DNA from: an uncultured bacterium
Lineage (GTDB): Bacteria; Pseudomonadota; Gammaproteobacteria; Burkholderiales; Burkholderiaceae_D
DNA: 5,892 nt
Direction of reading: 5' to 3'
Assembly (NCBI GenBank): GCA_903872555.1
Contig: CAIQLE010000179.1
Location: 1 to 5,892, forward strand
Positions within the stretch are counted from its first letter, which is position 1, and each line of letters begins with the position of its first letter. Under the pieces are notes generated by a model, which had not been told where the DNA came from, did not search any database, and saw only the letters and a program-made list of their open reading frames with translations. Shown here one piece after another: positions 1-5,367 of this stretch. The position numbers and the translations under genes are program-made.

Positions 1-36
1 ATGGTGAACTGTTCTTTTATTTCTGAGATGTCATAC

Positions 37-77
37 AAAAAATGAGACAGGCATTCGCTAAGGATATACCTGTCTCA
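37..77 (-). terminator. Intrinsic terminator of the minus-strand gene
   Basis: Perfect 9-bp inverted repeat (TGAGACAGG at 43-51, CCTGTCTCA at 69-77) with a 17-base loop. Read on the minus strand, the second arm is followed directly by six T (37-42). This is the layout of a rho-independent terminator for transcription leaving the 112-1131 gene, whose stop codon is about 35 bases upstream. The loop is long, so strength is uncertain. On the + strand no T-run follows, so it is not bidirectional. Confidence 0.75.
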
Positions 78-93
78 GTCATAAGATAACTAC

Positions 94-117
94 TCAGAAT
101 CAGACTCAGACTCAGAC
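94..117 (-). repeat. Hexanucleotide repeat with four in-frame stop codons
   Basis: Four tandem hexamers on the + strand (TCAGAA once, then TCAGAC three times). On the coding minus strand they read GTC TGA repeatedly, so the gene's stop at 114-112 is followed in frame by TGA at 108-106, 102-100 and 96-94, and again at 81-79. In the adjacent frame the same bases read alternating Ser and Glu/Asp codons, ending at TAG 92-90. Gain or loss of a hexamer would not change either frame. Confidence 0.8.
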
Positions 118-1131
118 TTCCTCAGAGGAGGATGCGACCGAGGCTTTTTCTTCTGGCGTCACGGTCCCGGCTGCAGGAGCTTGAGCGCTTGTCATGGAAG
201 CGGAATTCCTCTCCCCAAACAATCGTCTGATGACATAGACTCCGCCCGCCACCAGCAAGCCACCGCCTAGCAAGCCGGCGGCGATGGTGCCGCCCAATAC
301 CGGCCTTTGCTTGTACTTGTCCGATGTGTCATCTGACAAACGTACATAGTTCAGCGTATTACTGGTATTGCCGGTTTGTTTCGATGCCAGCCATTTATCC
401 ATCGATTCTTTCGTCAGATAGATATAAGCATCCTTGGTCTCATTCAACAGCTGATCAATCTGCGTAATCATGGCCTCGTCGCCTGCCTGAGGAGCAATGC
501 AATCCATGCTGTTGTTCTCTTTGCATTTTGCCGCGACCATGCTTGATCCCGTGAAATCCAACACCTTCACTGTGTTTGGATAGCCGCGGCCGCTAGGCAA
601 GAGCATGCTGGCTTGCCCCGGATTAGCATCAATGAAAATGGGAGCGTCGCCTATGCAAGTCGAACCGGGACTGAGATCACCTGACAATTGAACCGAGATA
701 TGAAAATCATCGGATTTGACTTGCAACCAGGCCATGGAAGGTGTGGGGTAACAGGGACCGGATTGTTGCTGATCAGCGCTGACACCGCGCTTGACCAGCA
801 TAGGACCTATTCCCGCCAGAGTTTTGTCCACGGTCTTGCAGAACTTACTGATGCCATCGTTGATAGGACCAAAAAAATCAAGAGACTGGGTGGGCTTAGG
901 AACCATGCGTGGCTGCTCATCTGCATGCTGTGTGGCCTGCTTGTTAATGTCTATGTCGGGATTGCCTTCAACCGATTTCAGGTACTTTGCTGCTATTTGC
1001 TCCCGGCTCAGCTTGTCTCTGTCCGTATTCACAACATCAGGCAGAGGGATATTGCCAGCAGAGCTTTGGTAGTTCTGTAGTGCGAAATAAGCTTTTTCGG
1101 TGTTGCGCTGGATTTGCTGATGCGCGTGCAT
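112..1131 (-). CDS. Hypothetical protein with a single C-terminal membrane segment
   Basis: I do not recognise this 339-residue protein. The start is supported by CTGGAG (1146-1141) nine bases before ATG. The N-terminus (MHAHQQIQRN) is polar and has no signal peptide. Residues 1-125 are polar and low in obvious motifs. Residues 130-270 look like a mixed alpha/beta domain with most of the five cysteines (98, 127, 159, 203, 211). A glycine-rich hydrophobic stretch at about 278-301 is a likely membrane helix; it is followed by a basic patch (RRLFGER) and a 30-residue Ala/Ser/Glu tail. There is no PEP-CTERM motif and no LPXTG-type sorting signal. A single late helix without a signal peptide suggests a cytoplasmic domain anchored near the C-terminus, or a protein exported by another route; the sequence does not decide. 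It is a stand-alone gene with its own terminator, divergent from the 1276 gene. The stop falls in a repeat (see 94-117), so the C-terminus may be recently altered. That it is a real gene is likely; function is unknown. Confidence 0.8.
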   Translation of the reverse strand: MHAHQQIQRNTEKAYFALQNYQSSAGNIPLPDVVNTDRDKLSREQIAAKYLKSVEGNPDIDINKQATQHADEQPRMVPKPTQSLDFFGPINDGISKFCKTVDKTLAGIGPMLVKRGVSADQQQSGPCYPTPSMAWLQVKSDDFHISVQLSGDLSPGSTCIGDAPIFIDANPGQASMLLPSGRGYPNTVKVLDFTGSSMVAAKCKENNSMDCIAPQAGDEAMITQIDQLLNETKDAYIYLTKESMDKWLASKQTGNTSNTLNYVRLSDDTSDKYKQRPVLGGTIAAGLLGGGLLVAGGVYVIRRLFGERNSASMTSAQAPAAGTVTPEEKASVASSSEEV

Positions 1132-1140
1132 GGTGAATTA

Positions 1141-1146
1141 CTCCAG
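1141..1146 (-). promoter_or_regulatory. Ribosome binding site of the minus-strand gene
   Basis: CTGGAG on the minus strand, with nine bases between it and the ATG at 1131-1129. It supports this start and the reality of a gene that has no recognised family. Confidence 0.7.
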
Positions 1147-1248
1147 TGAGATTAAGGGGTTGGTAATCGGCAGGATTCATGGGCCAGGTGCTGGACGAAT
1201 CTGCGCATTGGTAGCAGCCCGAAGAACAATGTTCCTGAACTGTAGCGA

Positions 1249-1254
1249 TACAAT
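1249..1254 (+). promoter_or_regulatory. Possible -10 element of the UDG-like gene
   Basis: TACAAT differs from the consensus TATAAT at one base and lies 21 bases before the ATG at 1276, so the leader would be very short. There is no recognisable -35 box at 16-18 bases upstream. No convincing promoter was found on the minus strand of the same 144-base divergent gap, so how the two genes start transcription stays open. Confidence 0.25.
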
Positions 1255-1275
1255 CTGAGTTTTCTCGAGAGACTC

Positions 1276-2046
1276 ATGATTCCATCCCTGATTGCACAAG
1301 CGACAGAGCTTGCAGCGCCCTCATGGCGTGAGGTTCTGCTGCGCGGATTGCAAGCCATGTCAGAGGCTGATCCTGCTTATCTGCCTGCACTGGCTAAGGA
1401 TGATTTTCTACCAACTAAAGGTCGCATCTTTGCGGCATTCGAACAGCCGCTGGAAAAAGTACGTTACGTCCTGGTGGGCGAGGGCCCTTACCCGCGTGAA
1501 CAGAGCGCCACCGGGGTGTGCTTCATGGATGGAGCGGTTGACGCTTTGTGGTCGGAGCAAGGCTTGTCCAAGCCTGTGAACCGCGCCACCTCATTGCGCA
1601 ATTTTATGAAGATGCTGCTGGTGGCTGATGGGATGCTGCAGCCGGACGCCACCGGTATGGAAGCGATGCAGGCCGTCGCTGAACAAGCCCGCATTAGCGG
1701 ATCTGGCTACATACAGACTCTGCCGGAACTGCAACAAAATCTGACCGGACAGGGTTTTTTGCTGCTGAATGCCGCACTGGTGTTCCGCGCGCATGTCCCT
1801 CCGGTGAAAGAAGCCAAGGCCTGGCAACCATTTCTGCGCACAGTGTTAGATGCGCTTGCCTTGCAGGCGCAGCCGCTGCCTGATCTGGTTTTATGGGGCA
1901 AGATTGCCTTCTGGATCGAAGCTTTGCCTGAGGCGCAGCGTTTCCCCAAGCTGGTAGCCGAACATCCCTACAATTTGTCTTTCATTTTAAACAAGCAGAT
2001 GCAGACCTTCTTCGGCTCCATGCACTTGCTGAAAAAGCAAGCCTGA
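1276..2046 (+). CDS. Uracil-DNA glycosylase-like protein, catalytic Asp missing
   Basis: A 256-residue cytoplasmic protein that aligns by eye along the family-1 uracil-DNA glycosylase (Ung) fold. Seen: motif A at 68-73 reads GEGPYP where Ung has GQDPYH; a phenylalanine at 83 matches the uracil-stacking Phe; SLRNFMKML at 106-114 matches the Ung SLLNMYKEL region; LLLN at 162-165 matches the strand with the uracil-binding Asn; LWGK at 206-209; and HPYNLS at 230-235 matches motif B HPSPLS, with His and Leu kept. The water-activating Asp (D64 in E. coli Ung) is Gly70 and the following His is Pro73. About 36 extra residues lie between Phe83 and Asn165, giving 256 residues against 229 in E. coli. 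It may be an inactive or repurposed paralogue, or an enzyme using another residue. The start has a weak GAGAG sequence just upstream. It runs in the direction of the isc operon, but that operon has its own promoter, so linkage is probably incidental. Family assignment is fairly sure; activity is not. Confidence 0.72.
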   Translation: MIPSLIAQATELAAPSWREVLLRGLQAMSEADPAYLPALAKDDFLPTKGRIFAAFEQPLEKVRYVLVGEGPYPREQSATGVCFMDGAVDALWSEQGLSKPVNRATSLRNFMKMLLVADGMLQPDATGMEAMQAVAEQARISGSGYIQTLPELQQNLTGQGFLLLNAALVFRAHVPPVKEAKAWQPFLRTVLDALALQAQPLPDLVLWGKIAFWIEALPEAQRFPKLVAEHPYNLSFILNKQMQTFFGSMHLLKKQA

Positions 2047-2107
2047 AGACTACGCAAGCGCTGGCGCTGCAAGGGCTTTCCTTAAAAGTTCCCGAATTGG
2101 GCAATAC

Positions 2108-2136
2108 CTGACAATTCCAGTCGGCTTTGGTATACT
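2108..2136 (+). promoter_or_regulatory. isc operon promoter (extended -10)
   Basis: CTGACA (2108-2113, one mismatch to TTGACA) and TATACT (2131-2136, one mismatch to TATAAT) are separated by exactly 17 bases. TGG directly precedes the -10, which makes it an extended -10 (TGn). Transcription would start near 2142-2144, giving a leader of about 60 bases before iscR. This looks like a strong sigma-70 promoter that needs repression. Confidence 0.8.
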
Positions 2137-2156
2137 TGACCTAATCGTTCGGGAAT
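2132..2156 (+). promoter_or_regulatory. IscR type-1 operator
   Basis: Compared base by base with the E. coli type-1 IscR consensus (ATASYYGAC - 7-base centre - GTCRRSTAT type dyad), this 25-base stretch agrees at 20 positions. The left arm ATACTTGAC matches in full; the right arm TTCGGGAAT is weaker. It overlaps the -10 box and the predicted start of transcription, so bound [2Fe-2S]-IscR would block RNA polymerase. That gives negative feedback by cluster status, as known for E. coli. Consensus recalled, match counted by hand. Confidence 0.75.
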
Positions 2157-2161
2157 CCCGA
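2149..2161 (+). repeat. 13-base perfect palindrome in the iscR leader
   Basis: TCGGGA-A-TCCCGA, starting about six bases after the predicted transcription start and overlapping the right arm of the IscR operator. As RNA it could form a 5-bp stem with a 3-base loop at the extreme 5' end. As DNA it could be part of a second protein site. Confidence 0.5.
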
Positions 2162-2202
2162 TATTCGCCACAAATCAGCTGTCCTTTACCCGGAGCCAGC
2201 GT

Positions 2203-2679
2203 ATGCGCCTCACCACCAAAGGTCGTTTTGCCGTCACTGCGATGATCGATCTGGCTATGCGCCAGCATCATGGTCCGGTCACGCTGGCCGGTATCAGTCA
2301 GCGGCAAGAGATTTCTCTGTCTTATCTGGAGCAATTGTTCGGCAAGCTGCGTCGTCACGAGATTGTTGAATCTGTACGCGGTCCCGGTGGCGGTTACAAC
2401 CTGGCGCGTCGCGCTGAAGATATTACGGTGGCTGACATCATCATTGCTGTTGATGAGCCCCTCGATGCAACCCAGTGTGGTGGCAAGCAAAATTGCCATG
2501 GTGAGAATGAGGCTGCCGGTGTGCGCTGTATGACGCATGACCTGTGGGCGACCTTGAATGAAAAGATGGTTGATTATCTGGATTCTGTGTCACTGAAAGA
2601 TCTGGTTGAACAACAGAAGCAGAAACAAACAGAACAAAAGCCTGTGGTCGTGATGCATCGTTCGCATCACGCAGTCTAA
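2203..2679 (+). CDS. iscR: Fe-S cluster-sensing transcriptional regulator IscR
   Basis: A 158-residue Rrf2-family regulator. The N-terminal winged helix (about 1-80) starts MRLTTKGRFAVTAM, with the recognition helix near SLSYLEQLFGKLRR (38-51) and the wing GPGGGYNLAR (60-69), both typical of IscR. The [2Fe-2S] ligands are Cys92, Cys98, Cys109 and His112; the region VRCMTHDLW keeps the family pattern. In E. coli the last two are C104 and H107, so the loop is five residues longer here. Holo-IscR represses its own operon through type-1 sites such as 2132-2156; apo-IscR can act at type-2 sites. The C-terminus is Gln/Lys-rich, then ends in a His-rich tail (MHRSHHAV). GGAG (2192-2195) lies seven bases before the ATG. 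It is the first gene of the operon, 18 bases before iscS. Confidence 0.97.
   Translation: MRLTTKGRFAVTAMIDLAMRQHHGPVTLAGISQRQEISLSYLEQLFGKLRRHEIVESVRGPGGGYNLARRAEDITVADIIIAVDEPLDATQCGGKQNCHGENEAAGVRCMTHDLWATLNEKMVDYLDSVSLKDLVEQQKQKQTEQKPVVVMHRSHHAV
2649..2671 (+). promoter_or_regulatory. Stable RNA hairpin at the 3' end of iscR
   Basis: CGTGATGC (2649-2656) and GCATCACG (2664-2671) pair perfectly over 8 bp with a 7-base loop. It lies in the last iscR codons, ending six bases before the stop codon and 26 bases before the iscS ATG. No T-run follows, so it is not a terminator. In E. coli a structure near the iscR-iscS junction protects iscR mRNA when the sRNA RyhB triggers decay of iscSUA; this hairpin is placed where it could do the same. 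The role is inference. Confidence 0.5.
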
Positions 2680-2697
2680 TTAGAGGAGTTACTGAGC

Positions 2698-3951
2698 ATG
2701 AATGCGCCCTTGTCCAAATCTCTGATAGACACTTTGCGTGCACCGCATTTCCCTGTCTATATGGATTATTCGGCAACCACACCTATCGACCCCCGAGTGG
2801 CCGATAAAATGATTCCCTATCTGCGCGAGCAGTTCGGCAATCCTGCCTCACGCAGCCATATGTATGGCTGGAGTGCAGAGAAAGCCGTTGAAGAAGCGCG
2901 TGAACAAGTCGCAGCACTGGTGAATGCTGATTCACGAGAAATCATCTGGACCTCCGGCGCCACCGAAGGCAATAACCTGGCGATTAAAGGTGCGGCGCAC
3001 TTTTATCAAACCAAGGGCAAGCACATCATCACCGTCAAAACAGAACACAAAGCGGTGCTGGATACAGTACGTGAACTCGAGCGTCAGGGCTTCGAAGCGA
3101 CCTATCTGCAGCCTGGCGACAATGGCCTGATCACGATTCAACAACTGGCTGACGCGATTCGTCCGGACACCATTCTGGTTTCGGTGATGTGGGTGAATAA
3201 TGAAATCGGTGTGATTCAGCCTATCGACGAGATCGGTGAGCTGTGCCGCAGCAAGGGCATTATTTTCCATTCCGATGCAGCACAAGCCACAGGCAAGACA
3301 CCGATTGATCTGCAAAAAACCAAAGTCGATCTGGTGACCTTTACTGCGCACAAATCTTATGGCCCGAAAGGCGTGGGTGCACTGTATGTGCGCCGCAAGC
3401 CGCGCGTGCGTATCGAAGCGCAGATGCACGGTGGCGGTCACGAGCGCGGTCTGCGTTCGGGCACACTGGCAACGCATCAGATCGTCGGCATGGGTGAAGC
3501 TTTCCGTCTGGCCAAAGAAGAGATGGATGCCGAGCTGCCACGCATACAAGCGCTGCGCGACCGTCTTGCCAAAGGCCTGACTCAGATCGAAGAAGTGTAC
3601 GTGAACGGCGATATGGACCATCGTGTCCCGCACAACCTGAACGTGAGCTTCAATTATGTAGAAGGTGAGTCGCTGATCATGGCGATCAAGGACATCGCCG
3701 TGTCTTCAGGTTCGGCCTGTACCTCGGCCAGTCTTGAGCCTTCGTATGTCTTGCGTGCACTGGGTCGCAGCGACGAGCTGGCGCACAGCTCTATCCGTTT
3801 TACCTTCGGCCGCTTCACGACAGAAGAGGATGTGGATTTCACGATTGATCTGCTGAAGCGCAAAGTTGAAAAACTGCGCGAACTGTCGCCGCTGTGGGAT
3901 ATGTACAAAGAAGGGATTGATATCAGTTCAATCCAATGGGCAGCACACTAA
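2698..3951 (+). CDS. iscS: Cysteine desulfurase IscS
   Basis: A 417-residue PLP-dependent class-V aminotransferase-fold enzyme. It converts L-cysteine to alanine and passes persulfide sulfur to IscU and other acceptors (tRNA thiolation and similar pathways) in the cytoplasm. Diagnostic residues seen: the family opening [10 protein letters not shown] (20-29), PLP-stacking His117 in [14 protein letters not shown] (193-200), PLP-binding Lys219 in [10 protein letters not shown], and the mobile catalytic Cys341 in [15 protein letters not shown]. The spacing of His117, Lys219 and Cys341 equals that of E. coli H104, K206 and C328, shifted by 13. The extra 13 N-terminal residues come from the start at 2698, which has AGGAG nine bases upstream; the next in-frame ATG (2761) has none. 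The C-terminus ends SIQWAAH, close to the usual IscU-binding tail. Second gene of the operon. Confidence 0.98.
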   Translation: MNAPLSKSLIDTLRAPHFPVYMDYSATTPIDPRVADKMIPYLREQFGNPASRSHMYGWSAEKAVEEAREQVAALVNADSREIIWTSGATEGNNLAIKGAAHFYQTKGKHIITVKTEHKAVLDTVRELERQGFEATYLQPGDNGLITIQQLADAIRPDTILVSVMWVNNEIGVIQPIDEIGELCRSKGIIFHSDAAQATGKTPIDLQKTKVDLVTFTAHKSYGPKGVGALYVRRKPRVRIEAQMHGGGHERGLRSGTLATHQIVGMGEAFRLAKEEMDAELPRIQALRDRLAKGLTQIEEVYVNGDMDHRVPHNLNVSFNYVEGESLIMAIKDIAVSSGSACTSASLEPSYVLRALGRSDELAHSSIRFTFGRFTTEEDVDFTIDLLKRKVEKLRELSPLWDMYKEGIDISSIQWAAH

Positions 3952-3959
3952 TACTTGAC
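3951..3959 (+). promoter_or_regulatory. Second copy of the IscR left half-site
   Basis: The nine bases ATACTTGAC, identical to the left arm of the IscR operator at 2132-2140, recur right at the iscS stop codon, before the iscU ribosome binding site. The right arm is not recognisable here, so this is at most a half-site and may be chance. Confidence 0.2.
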
Positions 3960-3976
3960 GAATCAGGAGCATCACC

Positions 3977-4375
3977 ATGGCTTACTCAGACAAAGTCCTC
4001 GATCACTACGAAAACCCCCGCAATGTCGGCGCCTTCGACAAAGGCGATGACACCATAGGCACCGGTATGGTGGGCGCGCCCGCTTGCGGCGACGTCATGA
4101 AACTGCAGATCAAGGTGGGCGCAGACGGACTGATTGAAGACGCGAAATTCAAGACCTATGGCTGCGGTTCAGCGATTGCTTCCTCATCGCTGGTGACTGA
4201 ATGGGTCAAGGGCAAATCGCTGGATGAAGCACTGGCCATCAAGAACACACAAATCGCTGAAGAACTGGCGCTGCCACCGGTGAAAATCCATTGCTCTATT
4301 CTGGCTGAAGATGCAATTAAAGCGGCAGTGGCAGATTACAAAGCGCGTCACGGCGAAGAACAGAAAGTTGCCTGA
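3977..4375 (+). CDS. iscU: Fe-S cluster assembly scaffold IscU
   Basis: A 132-residue scaffold on which sulfur from IscS and iron are built into [2Fe-2S] clusters before transfer to apo-proteins. The cluster ligands are Cys37 (APACGD), Cys63 (YGCGSA) and Cys106 (IHCSIL), with Asp39 and His105 that tune cluster stability. LPPVK at 99-103 is the segment bound by HscA, whose gene lies downstream. Numbering of all these residues equals that of E. coli IscU, and there is no insertion. AGGAG (3965-3969) is seven bases before the ATG. The gene is 25 bases after iscS, consistent with co-translation of donor and scaffold. Confidence 0.98.
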   Translation: MAYSDKVLDHYENPRNVGAFDKGDDTIGTGMVGAPACGDVMKLQIKVGADGLIEDAKFKTYGCGSAIASSSLVTEWVKGKSLDEALAIKNTQIAEELALPPVKIHCSILAEDAIKAAVADYKARHGEEQKVA

Positions 4376-4384
4376 AGCATGGTT

Positions 4385-4411
4385 GATGGGCAGAGCACAG
4401 CGACACCCATC
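4385..4411 (+). repeat. Inverted repeat in the iscU-iscA gap
   Basis: GATGGG (4385-4390) and CCCATC (4406-4411) can form a 6-bp stem with a 15-base loop. It fills much of the 56-base gap between iscU and iscA and ends before the iscA ribosome binding site (GGAG 4417-4420). No T-run follows. It could be a modest mRNA stability element or chance. Confidence 0.35.
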
Positions 4412-4431
4412 CCTACGGAGAAGTAAAAATA

Positions 4432-4755
4432 ATGTCCATCACTCTGACTGAAAAAGCGGCAAAACACGTATCGCGCTATATAGAAAAGCGCGGCAAGGGC
4501 ATAGGCCTGCGCTTTGGCGTTCGCACTACGGGTTGCTCGGGTCTGGCTTACAAACTTGAATATGTGGATGAAACGGCTGAGGAAGATCAGGTCTTTGAGT
4601 CGCATGGCATCAAGGTGTTTGTTGATCCCAAGAGCCTGCCGTATATCGATGGCACAGAACTGGATTTTGCGCGTGAAGGTTTGAACGAAGGTTTCAAGTT
4701 CTATAACCCGAATGTGAAAGATGAGTGCGGCTGCGGAGAGAGTTTCCGTATTTAA
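4432..4755 (+). CDS. iscA: A-type Fe-S carrier IscA
   Basis: A 107-residue HesB/IscA-family protein, the same length as E. coli IscA. It carries Fe-S clusters (and can bind iron) from the scaffold to target enzymes, in particular for making [4Fe-4S] proteins. The three conserved cysteines are Cys35 (TTGCSGLAY) and Cys99 and Cys101 in the C-terminal ECGCGESF motif, all at the canonical positions. The start [13 protein letters not shown] matches the family. GGAG (4417-4420) lies 11 bases before the ATG, a rather long spacing. It is the last gene before the predicted terminator at 4786-4820, so it closes the well-expressed iscRSUA part. Confidence 0.97.
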   Translation: MSITLTEKAAKHVSRYIEKRGKGIGLRFGVRTTGCSGLAYKLEYVDETAEEDQVFESHGIKVFVDPKSLPYIDGTELDFAREGLNEGFKFYNPNVKDECGCGESFRI

Positions 4756-4785
4756 GCGTCATCAAGTGACAAGTAAACGCCTTGC

Positions 4786-4820
4786 AAGGCCTGTTGTAGC
4801 ACGACAGGCTTTTGTTTTTT
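4786..4820 (+). terminator. Strong intrinsic terminator between iscA and hscB
   Basis: GCCTGTTGT (4789-4797) pairs with ACGACAGGC (4801-4809) around a 3-base loop, with one G-U pair. Pairing extends outward by G4788-U4810, A4787-U4811 and A4786-U4812, giving about 12 bp. The tract TTTTGTTTTTT (4810-4820) follows directly. This has all parts of a rho-independent terminator. It lies 31 bases after the iscA stop, and its T-tract ends two bases before the hscB ATG. It probably lowers, rather than ends, transcription into hscB-hscA; readthrough or anti-termination would set the level. Confidence 0.8.
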
Positions 4821-4822
4821 AG

Positions 4823-5344
4823 ATGAGCATGGATAATCATTTCGCACTGTTTCAGATGGCACCCGGCTTCGCGATCGACAGCGCGCAGCTTGATGCCGCT
4901 TATCGTGAAGTGCAGGGGCGGGTGCATCCCGATAAATTTGCGTCTGCAACTGATGCAGAAAAAAGGGTGGCGATGCAGTGGGCTACGCGCGCCAATGAGG
5001 CCTACCAGACCCTGAAAAATCCGCTCAAGCGGGCCATGTATCTGTGTGAACTGAATGGCGTCGATCTCGGCATAGAATCCAACACAGCCATGCCAACGGT
5101 GTTTCTGATGCAGCAGATGGAATGGCGTGAAGCACTAGATGATGCGCGTGCTGCGAAAAATTTGAATGCGCTGGAACAGCTGGATGTGGAATTGAATGTC
5201 ACACGTCGCGCAGAGCTCGATAAAATTGCTGCCTTGCTGGAGCAGTCACAATTTGCGCAAGCTGGCGAACAAATTCGCCAGCTGATGTTCGTAGAAAAAT
5301 TTGGTGAAGAAGTCGCCCGCGCTTTTGAAGTACTGGAAGCCTGA
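4823..5344 (+). CDS. hscB: J-domain co-chaperone HscB
   Basis: A 173-residue co-chaperone (E. coli HscB has 171) that brings IscU to HscA and stimulates its ATPase during cluster release. The N-terminal J-domain (about 4-77) has the HPD motif at 35-37 inside VHPDKFASATDAEK. A linker and a C-terminal three-helix bundle that binds IscU (about 90-173) follow, including the conserved TVFLMQQMEWREAL segment. The ATG at 4823 gives MSMDNHFALF; the ATG at 4829 (residue 3) is an equal candidate and closer to the E. coli N-terminus (MDYFTLF). Neither has a Shine-Dalgarno sequence: the bases before 4823 are the U-tract of the terminator. Translation is thus probably weak or depends on an unusual initiation. 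Order and neighbours are those of a standard isc operon. Confidence 0.95.
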   Translation: MSMDNHFALFQMAPGFAIDSAQLDAAYREVQGRVHPDKFASATDAEKRVAMQWATRANEAYQTLKNPLKRAMYLCELNGVDLGIESNTAMPTVFLMQQMEWREALDDARAAKNLNALEQLDVELNVTRRAELDKIAALLEQSQFAQAGEQIRQLMFVEKFGEEVARAFEVLEA

Positions 5345-5367
5345 ATTTATAAAAACAGATTATTACC

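Noticed and set aside
1..45. Short + strand frame from the left edge ending at TGA 43-45
   Set aside because: Only 14 codons are visible. It might be the tail of a gene outside the window, but the hairpin after it lacks a + strand T-run and nothing supports coding.
688..1080. 130-codon + strand open frame opposite the minus-strand gene
   Set aside because: The minus-strand frame covers it fully and has a ribosome binding site and terminator; this one has neither and its translation looks random.
278..1131. PEP-CTERM or sortase-type sorting signal in the minus-strand protein, suggested by helix followed by RR
   Set aside because: No PEP or LPXTG motif before the helix, no N-terminal signal peptide, and a 30-residue tail after the basic patch.
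1224..1234. Palindrome GAACAATGTTC upstream of the UDG-like gene, possible SOS (LexA) box
   Set aside because: The spacing (GAAC-N3-GTTC) does not fit the Gram-positive GAAC-N4-GTTC box, and betaproteobacterial LexA is expected to bind CTG-N10-CAG sites.
1240..1254. CTGTAGCGATACAAT, resembling a LexA box of the E. coli type
   Set aside because: TGTA and TACA are four bases apart instead of six, and the closing CAG is missing. It overlaps the possible -10 element.
2054..2083. Small hairpins (AGCG/CGCT, AAGG/CCTT) after the UDG-like gene as a terminator
   Set aside because: Stems are only 4 bp and no T-run follows. Whether transcription from the UDG-like gene stops before iscR cannot be told.
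2932..3633. 233-codon open frame antisense to iscS
   Set aside because: It lies wholly within iscS, has no ribosome binding site of note, and its translation (His/Arg/Cys-rich) resembles no protein. It is a by-product of iscS codon usage.
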